28,588 nt of DNA from JBAZWE01 sp041660545 (lineage in GTDB: Bacteria > Actinomycetota > Thermoleophilia > BMS3ABIN01): NCBI GenBank assembly GCA_041660545.1, contig JBAZWE010000018.1:1-28588 (forward strand), written 5' to 3'. Numbering within the stretch: position 1 is the first letter of the stretch; each line of letters starts with the position of its first letter. The translations under genes were made by a program, and so were the position numbers. The notes beneath the pieces were generated by a model, which worked only from the letters and a program-made list of their open reading frames with translations, was not told the DNA's origin and made no database searches. This document shows, piece after piece, positions 8,091 to 15,430 of this stretch.

Positions 8091-9536
8091 TTACCCCTTG
8101 ATGACTCCCAGAGGTGTGAGCCGGGCGACCTTTTCGGACAGACCGGCTTTATGGCAGACTTCTACTACTCTATCAATGTCCTTGTAAGCTTCCGGGGCTT
8201 CTTCGGCCAGAGTTGAAGGATGGCCAGCCATGACCGTGATGCCCTGCATCTCCAACCGCGACTTAAGCTCATGGCCCTGTATCAGTTTTTTTGCAGCCCT
8301 TCGGCCCAGAACCCGTCCAGCTCCATGGCAGGTAGAACCAAAGCTTTCGGTAAGCGCTTTTTCAGTCCCCTTGAGCAGGTATGATGCTGTGCCCATGTCT
8401 CCTGGAACTATAACCGGTTGTCCCGCCGCACGATAAATGTTGGGAACGTCCGGATGACCTGCAGGAAGCGATCTCGTAGCTCCCTTTCTGTGGACACATA
8501 GTTTCAGCTTCTCCCCTCCCACCTCGTGTTCCTCAAACCTGGCCATGTTGTGTGAGATGTCATAGACAAGGTCCAGACCCAGGGCCTCCGCGGATGTCTT
8601 GAAGATATATTCAAACGATCGCCGGACCAGATGGGTCATAACCTGTCTGTTGGCGCGAGCAAAGTTCACGGCACAGGCCATGGTGGCATAGTAATCCTTG
8701 CCTTCACGACTGTTGATCGGTGCGCAGGCTAACTGTCTGTCCGGCAGATCGATGCCGGCGCGTACCGCGACGCCGACCATCTTCTTGGCATATTCGGTGC
8801 AGATCTGGTGTCCCAGACCACGGGAACCCGAATGCACCATCAGACAAAGCTGATCTTCAAATATGCCGAATGCCGCCGCAGCTTTCTCATCGAATATTTT
8901 CTCGACCCGCTGCACCTCAATGAAGTGATTTCCCGCTCCCAGAGTTCCAGATTGGGAAAAGCCACGTTCGCGCGCTCTTAAGCTGAGCAGCTCCGGGTCT
9001 GCACCTTCAAAAACGCCACCGTCCTCAATGGCGTCAATGTCATTATGCCAACCATACCCCTTTTCCGTCAGCCAGGGCACGCCTTTGGTAATAAGTTGAT
9101 CCATCTCGCGACGGTTGAATTTGATGTCTCCACCGCGACCGACGCCAGCGGGAATCATGCGTGAGAGTTCGTGTATGAGATCCGGCACATGAGCGCGAAC
9201 ATCGTGGATATTGAGGTTGGATCTGATCAGCCTTACACCGCAGGCGATGTCATAGCCGACACCACCGGGCGAAATAACTCCATCATCCATCCTGAAGGCG
9301 GCAACGCCGCCGATGGCAAAACCGTAGCCCCAGTGAATGTCGGGCATGGCAAGCGATGCGGTTACAATTCCCGGAAGACAGGCGACATTGCTCACCTGTT
9401 CGAGCGCTTTTTCCTGCGCGGCGATCTCTACCAGGTTGCGATCGGCAAACACTCGGCCAGGCACCCGCATGGATCCGGTTTTGGGAATCTCCCAGCACCA
9501 TGGGGTAATCTCGATAAGTTCCAGGCTGTTTTCCAT
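8091..9536 (-). CDS. rtcB: RNA-splicing ligase RtcB
   Basis: A 481-residue RtcB, the GTP- and Mn-dependent ligase that joins 2',3'-cyclic phosphate and 5'-OH RNA ends. Motifs in order: MPDIHWGYGFAIGG, PGGVGYDIACGVR (metal-binding Asp and Cys), GAGNHFIEVQ, HSGSRGLGH, the DISHN histidine, and CHGAGR with the guanylylated His. The usual DINCG reads DIACG, a conservative departure near the metal site. It follows the archease gene by 23 bases, and archease is the known activator of RtcB guanylylation. No good Shine-Dalgarno lies before the ATG, so translation may be coupled to archease. Confidence 0.95.
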   Translation of the reverse strand: MENSLELIEITPWCWEIPKTGSMRVPGRVFADRNLVEIAAQEKALEQVSNVACLPGIVTASLAMPDIHWGYGFAIGGVAAFRMDDGVISPGGVGYDIACGVRLIRSNLNIHDVRAHVPDLIHELSRMIPAGVGRGGDIKFNRREMDQLITKGVPWLTEKGYGWHNDIDAIEDGGVFEGADPELLSLRARERGFSQSGTLGAGNHFIEVQRVEKIFDEKAAAAFGIFEDQLCLMVHSGSRGLGHQICTEYAKKMVGVAVRAGIDLPDRQLACAPINSREGKDYYATMACAVNFARANRQVMTHLVRRSFEYIFKTSAEALGLDLVYDISHNMARFEEHEVGGEKLKLCVHRKGATRSLPAGHPDVPNIYRAAGQPVIVPGDMGTASYLLKGTEKALTESFGSTCHGAGRVLGRRAAKKLIQGHELKSRLEMQGITVMAGHPSTLAEEAPEAYKDIDRVVEVCHKAGLSEKVARLTPLGVIKG

Positions 9537-9559
9537 ATCAGTATCGATCGATATTCAAG

Positions 9560-9976
9560 TTAAACATCGAAAATGACTTCAGCCTCCCATTTCCCCTGGG
9601 TTTTTTGAATTCGTAACATGTAGTACGTTGCAGCTTTGATATCGGCTTCCAGTGTATGACGGCTCTCGTCTATAGTTTCTCCTACACCATACCCCACGAG
9701 ACGTGTTTCAGCGAGCTCCGTCACTTTGAAACTTTTTAGTAGTACGCCCCGGCTTTCATGCAGATAAAGTAATTCATTCAGCCATTCAACGAGCAGGGTT
9801 TCCCGATCACCGGCTTTGACTTCAACCGTGTACGTCTGTATCTCTTGTACACTGTCGATGTCGCATAACAGACTGAACATGCCCAGGGCAGCGTTTTCAA
9901 ATGCCTCCTTCTCTGTATTTCCGAAGGCGCGAATACCTACGTCGGCGGTATGTTCTATGACTTCAAATTCATGCAT
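9560..9976 (-). CDS. Archease, RtcB activator
   Basis: A 138-residue archease, which speeds RtcB turnover and widens its nucleotide use through a metal-binding site. The opening MHEFEVIEHTADVGIRAFG is characteristic, followed by ALGMFSLLCD and VEWLNELLYLHE, and the acidic C-terminal end EVIFDV is typical. The frame remains open to 10114, but ATG 9976 has AGGGG at good distance and matches the family start and length. It is first of the archease-rtcB pair and divergent from the Rrf2-headed sulfur operon. Confidence 0.92.
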   Translation of the reverse strand: MHEFEVIEHTADVGIRAFGNTEKEAFENAALGMFSLLCDIDSVQEIQTYTVEVKAGDRETLLVEWLNELLYLHESRGVLLKSFKVTELAETRLVGYGVGETIDESRHTLEADIKAATYYMLRIQKTQGKWEAEVIFDV

Positions 9977-10060
9977 GCAGTCCCCTGTTCGACAATCCTT
10001 TCTCTTAACCCCTGTTTTTATGCCATTTGGAATTTCATGAACATAATCTTTATTAGCATC

Positions 10061-10089
10061 TTGACAATTCCTATATAACCTATTATGAT
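10061..10089 (+). promoter_or_regulatory. Sigma-70 type promoter of the sulfur operon
   Basis: TTGACA (10061-10066), a 17-base spacer, and TATGAT (10084-10089). The -35 is perfect and the -10 is one base off consensus. Transcription should begin near 10096, leaving a leader of about 40 bases before the Rrf2 start with its GGAGAA ribosome site. Confidence 0.85.
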
Positions 10090-10095
10090 TCATAA
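10083..10095. promoter_or_regulatory. Palindromic operator over the -10 element
   Basis: TTATGA-T-TCATAA is a perfect 13-base inverted repeat covering the -10 and start region. Rrf2-family regulators bind such AT-rich dyads and often control their own operon, so autorepression by the gene at 10138 is likely but inferred. Confidence 0.55.
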
Positions 10096-10137
10096 ACCCT
10101 ATAAGATTTATCAATTTTATTTAGATATGGAGAAACA

Positions 10138-10578
10138 ATGAACATTTCAGCAAAGAGCAAGTATGCGGTAAGAGCACTTGTTGAGCTGGCCCATCACAAT
10201 GATGGGCAACCGGTTCCGATAGCGGATATTGCTTCCAAGCGCGAGATCCCGCTGCAGTTTCTCGAGCAGCTATTCTCCAGTCTCCGTAAAGCGGGAATTT
10301 TAAACAGCCATCGTGGCGTACGTGGTGGATTTAGTTTTAAGATGCTGCCGGAGGATATCACCGTGCTTGATGTAGTCGTGGTCCTTGATGGGAACGTCGC
10401 CCCCTCCGCATGCACCGCCGGGGCGGCATGTGACAAGATCGACCGTTGTGTCGTCAAAGATGTCTGGACCGACGTGAAGACCAGCGTTGAGGGCGTGCTG
10501 AGCGCCGCAAATATAGCTGATCTGGCTTACAGGGAAAGCCTTATGCAGGAACAGGTAAAGGAAATGTATTACATTTAA
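10138..10578 (+). CDS. Rrf2 family regulator with IscR-like cysteines
   Basis: A 146-residue winged-helix regulator. The N-terminus MNISAKSKYAVRALVELA and the wing HRGVRGGFSF are typical of Rrf2 proteins (IscR, NsrR, CymR). Three cysteines at 92, 98 and 104 have the same spacing and numbering as the Fe-S ligands of E. coli IscR; the IscR ligand His107 is Lys here. It probably senses Fe-S or sulfur status. It heads the operon with cysK, tusA, the carrier/E1/JAMM trio and larE, a position like that of CymR or other cysteine regulators. GGAGAA precedes the ATG. Confidence 0.88.
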   Translation: MNISAKSKYAVRALVELAHHNDGQPVPIADIASKREIPLQFLEQLFSSLRKAGILNSHRGVRGGFSFKMLPEDITVLDVVVVLDGNVAPSACTAGAACDKIDRCVVKDVWTDVKTSVEGVLSAANIADLAYRESLMQEQVKEMYYI

Positions 10579-10601
10579 CCGGGGCGGGAAGGAATAAAAA
10601 A

Positions 10602-11576
10602 ATGCCTACCACAAGCAGCAAGGCGGATATGAAGCATAGAGCAAATATGAATATAGCGGGAAGCCTGTCGGATTTGATCGGCAATACGCCTCTGGTAAAG
10701 CTCAACCGGATCGCTGAGGGGATCGATGCGACTGTTGTGGCCAAGATGGAAAGTCTTAATCCGGGTGGCAGTGTCAAGGACCGTATAAGTATCAGTATGA
10801 TCGAAGCGGCGGAAAAGGATGGCAGCATCACTCCCGGTGAGACTCTGATTATCGAGCCGACCAGTGGCAATACAGGTATCGGTCTGGCATTCGTATGCGC
10901 CGTAAAGGGCTACAAGCTTTTGCTGACTATGCCTGAGACGATGAGCATCGAGCGCCGCGCGATGCTCAAGGCATATGGAGCCGAGCTTATCCTTACGCCC
11001 GGGCCTGAAGGCATGCGTGGCGCCGTGGAAAAAGCAGAGGAACTGGCATTGGGGAGCAAAAAAGCTTTTGTTCCGAACCAGTTCACAAATGCCGCAAACC
11101 CTGAAGTACATCGCCGGACGACTGCTGAAGAGATCTGGCGTGATACTGACGGAGAGGTAGATGTCTTTATCTCCGGTATTGGTACCGGTGGCACGATAAC
11201 TGGTACCGGCGAGGTACTCAAGGAAAGAAAGCCTTCCGTATATGTGGTGGCCGTCGAACCCAAGTCATCAGCGGTGCTGTCCGGCGGTGATCCCGGACCG
11301 CACAGGATCCAGGGCATCGGAGCCGGGTTTGTACCCGATATCCTGAATTCGGAAATCTATGACGAGGTCTTTCAGGTATCGAACGAAGATGCTGAAGAGA
11401 CAGCCAGGAGGATGGCGACCGAGGAAGGAATTCTCTGTGGTATTTCATCTGGCGCTGCCGCATTTGCAGCGCTGGCAGTCGCTCGCAGACCTTCCAGCAA
11501 GGGCAAGTTGGTTGTATTCATACTGCCTGACACAGGCGAGCGATACCTGACAACACAGTTGTTCGGAGGCATGTAG
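10602..11576 (+). CDS. cysK: Cysteine synthase (O-acetylserine sulfhydrylase)
   Basis: A 324-residue PLP enzyme making L-cysteine from O-acetylserine and sulfide, or possibly from a protein thiocarboxylate given its neighbours. Seen: the PLP lysine in NPGGSVKDRIS, the substrate loop EPTSGNTGIG, the phosphate loop GIGTGGTITGTGEVL, GPHRIQGIGAGFVPDIL and GISSGAA. The GPHRIQGIGAGF segment is of CysK rather than CBS type. GGAAGG precedes ATG 10602; a later in-frame ATG just before NIAGSLSDLIGNTPLVKL would match the usual family start, so the first 15 residues may not be translated. It lies 23 bases after the Rrf2 gene. Confidence 0.93.
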   Translation: MPTTSSKADMKHRANMNIAGSLSDLIGNTPLVKLNRIAEGIDATVVAKMESLNPGGSVKDRISISMIEAAEKDGSITPGETLIIEPTSGNTGIGLAFVCAVKGYKLLLTMPETMSIERRAMLKAYGAELILTPGPEGMRGAVEKAEELALGSKKAFVPNQFTNAANPEVHRRTTAEEIWRDTDGEVDVFISGIGTGGTITGTGEVLKERKPSVYVVAVEPKSSAVLSGGDPGPHRIQGIGAGFVPDILNSEIYDEVFQVSNEDAEETARRMATEEGILCGISSGAAAFAALAVARRPSSKGKLVVFILPDTGERYLTTQLFGGM

Positions 11577-11627
11577 GGCGTTAGAGTAATATCTGATTTC
11601 CTGCACTTCGAATCGTTGGAGGCTTTA

Positions 11628-11867
11628 ATGGATGTAAAGGAAGATACGCTTCTGGACGCGCGCGGCCTGAAATGCCCCATGCCTTCCGTTAAGACGGCGC
11701 TGGCGCTGGAGCTGCTCGGCGGCGGCGGCATCGTCAAGGTATTAGTGGACGACCCGACCAGCAAGACTGACCTGCCCCAGTGGGTCAAGGGCAACGGTCA
11801 TCAGGTCCTCGGCATCGAGGATATGGAAGGTTATGTTGAGATATACGTAAAGAAAGCGGGGGGATAA
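11628..11867 (+). CDS. TusA-like sulfur carrier
   Basis: A 79-residue TusA/SirA-family protein, a cytoplasmic persulfide carrier. LDARGLKCPMP with Cys16 in the conserved CPxP motif is diagnostic, and the two-layer fold ends with QVLGIEDMEGYVEIYVKK. GGAGG at 11618-11622 sits 5 bases before ATG 11628; an in-frame TTG at 11616 lies before that ribosome site and is rejected. It lies between cysK and the ubiquitin-like carrier, so it may pass sulfur to the E1/carrier system. No DsrE partner is adjacent; the DsrE2-TusA pair at 21320-22045 is separate. Confidence 0.9.
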   Translation: MDVKEDTLLDARGLKCPMPSVKTALALELLGGGGIVKVLVDDPTSKTDLPQWVKGNGHQVLGIEDMEGYVEIYVKKAGG

Positions 11868-11886
11868 TGGGAGGAGGCTGACTAGG

Positions 11887-12177
11887 ATGAGCGAATGCGG
11901 TGCGCATTCAGAAAAAGGTAACAAGCTGCTATCATTTGAAGAGGATGCCAGGGGAGCTGATTGCATGCTACTGACTGTTCAGGGCAAGCCTGTCCGATAC
12001 AGTGGAGACGCTGACGTAAGATCGCTGCTGGAATCCCGGGGAGAAAACTCACTGTATGCCAACGTTCGCATAAACGGCTCGGTATTGAGGCGGCGTGACT
12101 TTGAGAATATCTCGTTAAGTGATGGTGATAAAGTCGATTTCCTCTACTTCATGGGAGGGGGAACTTGTTCAATCTGA
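11887..12177 (+). CDS. ThiS/MoaD-like sulfur carrier with masked diglycine tail
   Basis: A 96-residue ubiquitin-like sulfur carrier. The fold reads from MLLTVQGKPVRY to DGDKVDFLYFMGGG. Ordinary ThiS, MoaD and CysO end at Gly-Gly, ready for adenylation. Here GGG (90-92) is followed by TCSI, so the carrier would need trimming first, as the QbsE type is trimmed by the JAMM protease QbsD. A JAMM gene lies two genes downstream. GGAGGAGG precedes ATG 11887; ATG 11965 also has GGGGAG upstream and would give 70 residues, the usual family length. The last bases overlap the E1 gene by 13, and the GGG codons form its ribosome site. Confidence 0.8.
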   Translation: MSECGAHSEKGNKLLSFEEDARGADCMLLTVQGKPVRYSGDADVRSLLESRGENSLYANVRINGSVLRRRDFENISLSDGDKVDFLYFMGGGTCSI

Positions 12178-12986
12178 CTGAAGAAGAAATCCTGCGCTAC
12201 TCGCGGCATATCATATTGTCCGAGGTTGGCGGCGCGGGGCAACAGAAACTCAAGGACGCCAACGTTCTCGTAGTGGGAGCCGGCGGACTTGGTTCCCCGG
12301 TTCTGCTATATCTCGCCGCGGCCGGCGTTGGTCATATCGGTGTCATCGAGGACGATGTCGTGGATGTAACGAACCTGCAGAGGCAGATCATTCATTCAAC
12401 CACCGATGTCGACAAGCCAAAAGTTCATAGCGCCAGCGAGTCAATGAAGCAGATAAATCCTCACATCGAAGTCGATGTCTATCACGAACGTCTTACGAAA
12501 GACAATATTTTTTCCCTGCTGGAAAACTATGACATCGTTGTTGACGGTGTTGACAATTTTCCGACCCGATACCTGATAAACGATGCCTGCGTAATGAAGA
12601 AGAAAAAACTTGTTGAGGGCGGCATCCTTCGGTTCATGGGATTGGTAATGAGTATCAGCGGCGGCGAGACTGCCTGCTATCGATGTGTTTATGAAGAGCC
12701 ACCCCCACCCGGTACCGTGCCCAGCTGCGCGGAAGCAGGTATTTTAGGCGCGGTAGCAGGCGTTGTTGGAACGCTGCAGGCCACAGAAGTCCTCAAGATG
12801 ATAACGGGAGTCGGCGAGCCGCTTTACAACAGGTTGCTTCAGTTCGACGCTGAGGCGCTCCACTTTCATGAGTTGAACGCGAAACGAAATCCGAAGTGTC
12901 CCGTATGCGGCGAAAATCCCACGATTACAGAGCTGATCGAATATGCCTATACCTGCGATACACAGGCGCCCGGCTCAACTGGCTGA
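12165..12986 (+). CDS. MoeB/ThiF family E1-like adenylyltransferase
   Basis: A 273-residue E1-like enzyme that adenylates the C-terminal glycine of a ubiquitin-like carrier so it can take sulfur as a thiocarboxylate. Seen: LTEEEILRYSRHIILSEVGG, ATP site VVGAGGLGS (37-44), NLQRQIIH, VVDGVDNFPTRYLIND, a zinc site from C171/C174 and C245/C248, and C188 in the region of the ThiF/MoeB cysteine. It lacks the C-terminal rhodanese domain of MoeZ-type proteins, so another protein such as TusA must supply sulfur. The start is TTG 12165, just after GGGAGGGGG inside the carrier gene. Its stop shares one base with the JAMM start (TGATG). Confidence 0.9.
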   Translation: MFNLTEEEILRYSRHIILSEVGGAGQQKLKDANVLVVGAGGLGSPVLLYLAAAGVGHIGVIEDDVVDVTNLQRQIIHSTTDVDKPKVHSASESMKQINPHIEVDVYHERLTKDNIFSLLENYDIVVDGVDNFPTRYLINDACVMKKKKLVEGGILRFMGLVMSISGGETACYRCVYEEPPPPGTVPSCAEAGILGAVAGVVGTLQATEVLKMITGVGEPLYNRLLQFDAEALHFHELNAKRNPKCPVCGENPTITELIEYAYTCDTQAPGSTG

Positions 12987-13429
12987 TGTCTGAGCCACTG
13001 CTGCTTTCCACGGCGCAGCTGGATTCCATGTACAAACATGGGTATGCGTGTAAACCCGAAGAAGCCTGCGGAGTCCTGGCAGGCGACAGGGATGGGAACG
13101 TAAAGCACGTCTATCTGATGGAAAATGTCAGGCACAGCGCTACTCGTTATGATATGGGCAGGCAGGAGCTTTTTGATGTGTTTGACGAGATATGGAAAAA
13201 GGGTCTGGAGCTTGTGGCAATTTTTCATACTCACCCCCACTCTCCGGCCATACCTTCAGCCGTGGATCTGAATCTTGCTGTTCCCGAGCCCGGGATTGTT
13301 CTTCATCCGGAATCGATTTATCTAATTATCTCTCTGATGGATGACGAACCTGTCTGCAACGCTTTCAAAATCGTTGATGAAGAGTTTGTGGAGGCCAAGA
13401 TAAGTATCGAGGAGGCCGGGAATGCATGA
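12986..13429 (+). CDS. JAMM/MPN+ metalloprotease (Mec+/QbsD-like)
   Basis: A 147-residue zinc isopeptidase of the JAB1/MPN+ group. The catalytic Glu is in KPEEACGVLAG (E25/E26), and the zinc motif H81-T-H83-P...S91-x2-D94 is complete (JAMM). In M. tuberculosis the homologue Mec+ frees cysteine from the CysO-Cys adduct; QbsD trims residues beyond the diglycine of QbsE. Both jobs suit this operon, because the carrier upstream has a four-residue tail after GGG. ATG 12986 overlaps the E1 stop by one base, so expression is tightly coupled. Confidence 0.9.
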   Translation: MSEPLLLSTAQLDSMYKHGYACKPEEACGVLAGDRDGNVKHVYLMENVRHSATRYDMGRQELFDVFDEIWKKGLELVAIFHTHPHSPAIPSAVDLNLAVPEPGIVLHPESIYLIISLMDDEPVCNAFKIVDEEFVEAKISIEEAGNA

Positions 13430-13436
13430 ATGCATT
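13421..13436. repeat. 16-bp palindrome at the JAMM stop codon
   Basis: AATGCAT-GA-ATGCATT is a perfect inverted repeat spanning the JAMM stop codon, 20 bases before larE. The two-base loop makes an RNA hairpin poor. It could be a protein-binding site or chance. Confidence 0.3.
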
Positions 13437-13456
13437 TGCATCCAGCATAGAATCTG

Positions 13457-14278
13457 ATGACTAAAACCATAGACAGCCTGATGGAGGTATTGAAGCCGCT
13501 GCAAAGTATTGCTGTGGCTTTTTCCGGCGGGGTTGATTCCTCCGTAGTAGTGGCAGCATCCCTAGAAGCACTGGGTAAGGAAAACGTTTTGGCCGTGACT
13601 GCGCGTTCGGAAACACTTCCGGCCCAGGAACTGGTAATGGCGTTGGAATTTACTACAAGCATTGGTGTTTCACACTCAATTGTTGATACACAGGAAATGG
13701 ACTGCGAAGATTTTGCGGCAAATTCACCTGACCGCTGTTTCTATTGCAAACGCGAACTCTGGCAGAAAGTGCGCCAGGTGGCGGATAAAAAGGGAATCAG
13801 AAGCCTGGCTGATGGAGTGAATGCCGATGACCTTGGCGATCACAGACCGGGAATCAGGGCGAGCGATGAAGCTGGTGTTGTGCATCCCCTGGCGCAAATC
13901 GGCGCCAGCAAGGAAGATGTGCGCGAACTGGCTCGCATGCTCGGGTTGGAAAACTCGGAGAAACCGGCTCAGGCATGTTTATCTTCCCGTTTTGCATATG
14001 GGCAAAGAATAACCCGTGAGGGTTTAAGAAGGGTCGAGCAGGCTGAAGAGTTTTTGCAAGGCTTGAATCTTGAGCCCTTGCGTGTCAGGGATCATGGCGA
14101 AATGGCCCGTATTGAGGTTTCCGAGGAAGCGCTGGACAGGCTGACTTCCCCAGACCTGCGCCAGGGAATCCTGTCGCGTTTCAAAGAGCTTGGGTACGTC
14201 TACGTAACGCTGGACCTCGAAGGTTTCAGGACGGGCAGCATGAACGAGATTTTGACAAATTTGCCGCAGACTGAGTAG
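13457..14278 (+). CDS. larE: LarE family ATP-dependent sulfur transferase
   Basis: A 273-residue PP-loop ATPase (SGGVDSS at 23-29) of the LarE type. In lactobacilli LarE donates the sulfur of its own catalytic Cys176 to the nickel-pincer cofactor precursor. The equivalent Cys174 is present in PAQACLSSRFAYG, and CFYCKREL is the family hallmark. No further cysteines flank Cys174, so this looks like the sacrificial form rather than the [4Fe-4S]-bound form. LarB and LarC are not in the window, so the target may be another cofactor. It closes the sulfur operon, 27 bases after the JAMM gene. Confidence 0.87.
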   Translation: MTKTIDSLMEVLKPLQSIAVAFSGGVDSSVVVAASLEALGKENVLAVTARSETLPAQELVMALEFTTSIGVSHSIVDTQEMDCEDFAANSPDRCFYCKRELWQKVRQVADKKGIRSLADGVNADDLGDHRPGIRASDEAGVVHPLAQIGASKEDVRELARMLGLENSEKPAQACLSSRFAYGQRITREGLRRVEQAEEFLQGLNLEPLRVRDHGEMARIEVSEEALDRLTSPDLRQGILSRFKELGYVYVTLDLEGFRTGSMNEILTNLPQTE

Positions 14279-14398
14279 CATTTGACACATCTGAGAGTGT
14301 CTTGCGAAATCAATTTGCTGCCATAATTGTTGATCGTTGCTCAGATTACCCCCCACCCTTACGCATACTGCAATCATTTACGCGCAAATATTCCTGCT

Positions 14399-14414
14399 TG
14401 GCACGGTTCTTGCT
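14399..14414 (+). promoter_or_regulatory. Sigma-54 (RpoN) type promoter
   Basis: TGGCACG-GTTC-TTGCT matches the -24/-12 consensus fully, with GG (14400-14401) and GC (14412-14413) exactly 10 bases apart. Initiation would fall near 14425, giving a leader of about 155 bases to the cytochrome gene. The rest of 14279-14580 holds no gene I can support; a weak GGCTA/TAGCC hairpin is visible around 14453-14470. Confidence 0.65.
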
Positions 14415-14580
14415 CCCATAAGTGTATAACTTCAGCGAACCGGAACAGATCGGCTAGCGAGATGTAGCCTGCATGTTTTGTTAGCTAAATTGGCAGATGG
14501 GTACTAATTACAGGGCTCATGTATATATCTGTTTTGCTGGCTGGAAATTGCGAACTTTTCACAATGGGGGGGGTAAAGTT

Positions 14581-15420
14581 TTGAAAAGCAAAAACGAGGA
14601 GAAAAAGTCACTTTCCAGGAGGGAATTACTCGTAGGCGCGGGTAAGATCACCGCAGCCGGCAGCCTTGTGGCCATGACCGGTGGCAGTCTGGGACTGCTC
14701 GCCGGTTGTGGAGATTCGAGCACGACGACAACGGCTACGTCCAAAACCCAGGGAGCTACTCTTCCCTGGCCTTATGTCAAACTTGACGGTGCTGACGTAA
14801 TAAAGATCCAGGAGATCGCGCATGACGACTGGTTCGTCGGTTTTTGCGCTTTTGCAACGATGAGTGGAATCGTGAACATGCTGAGAGAAAAGGTTGGTGA
14901 CCCCTATAACTCCTTCCCTGTTGAGGCTATTACCTACGCACACGGCGGTACGGCCGGTTGGGGTGGCACCTGCGGTACACTGATAGGCGCCGGCATGGCG
15001 GCTTCGCTTGCGGCAGGCCCCAAGGTCGGTGAGGAAATACTTAATGAAGTCATGAGGTGGTACACAGAGACAGAATTGCCTGTTTACAAGCCGGTTAATC
15101 CGAAAGCCCAGATCAAGTCCGTCAGCAAGAGTGATAGTCCGCTGTGTCACCTGTCAGTCGGCAAGTGGATGAAGAAAGAAGGTGTAGGTTTCCTAAGTCC
15201 CCAGCAGATGGAAAGATGTGCGCGCCTATCGTCGGATGTCGCCGCGAAAACAGTCGAGTATCTGAACGCCAAGGTAGACAGCAAGTTTGTAGCGGCCAAC
15301 AAAGAACCAGTCGCGGTCAACGGTCTGCCTTCACAGAATAATTGCATGGACTGCCATGGAACCAACGTACCGCCGGTTCCTACCCCGGGTGGCGGTGAGA
15401 ACCTGATTCAAAGTCATTAG
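14581..15420 (+). CDS. Tat-exported split-Soret-type c cytochrome lipoprotein
   Basis: A 279-residue exported redox protein. A twin-arginine signal (SRRELLVG, 12-19) and a lipobox LAGC (Cys43) indicate Tat export and lipid anchoring. The body fits the C_GCAxxG_C_C / split-Soret family: FCAFATMSG, GWGGTCGTLIGAGMAASL, PLCHLSVGKWMKKEG and ERCARLSSDVAAKTVEYLN. One heme c motif, CMDCH (255-259), lies near the C-terminus. The start is TTG 14581, placing the run of eight G ending at 14572 as ribosome site and giving a normal Tat signal; a longer frame from 14497 has an implausible N-terminus. A sigma-54 site lies upstream. The redox partner is unknown. Confidence 0.83.
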   Translation: MKSKNEEKKSLSRRELLVGAGKITAAGSLVAMTGGSLGLLAGCGDSSTTTTATSKTQGATLPWPYVKLDGADVIKIQEIAHDDWFVGFCAFATMSGIVNMLREKVGDPYNSFPVEAITYAHGGTAGWGGTCGTLIGAGMAASLAAGPKVGEEILNEVMRWYTETELPVYKPVNPKAQIKSVSKSDSPLCHLSVGKWMKKEGVGFLSPQQMERCARLSSDVAAKTVEYLNAKVDSKFVAANKEPVAVNGLPSQNNCMDCHGTNVPPVPTPGGGENLIQSH

Positions 15421-15430
15421 GAAAGTTCTT

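Noticed and set aside
9977..10114. A longer archease N-terminus, since the frame stays open upstream
   Set aside because: ATG 9976 has a good ribosome site and the family starts here; the extra residues are unlike archease and would run toward the divergent promoter.
14497..14580. An earlier ATG start for the split-Soret-like protein
   Set aside because: It would bury the Tat signal behind 28 residues and has no ribosome site; TTG 14581 has a G-run at proper distance.
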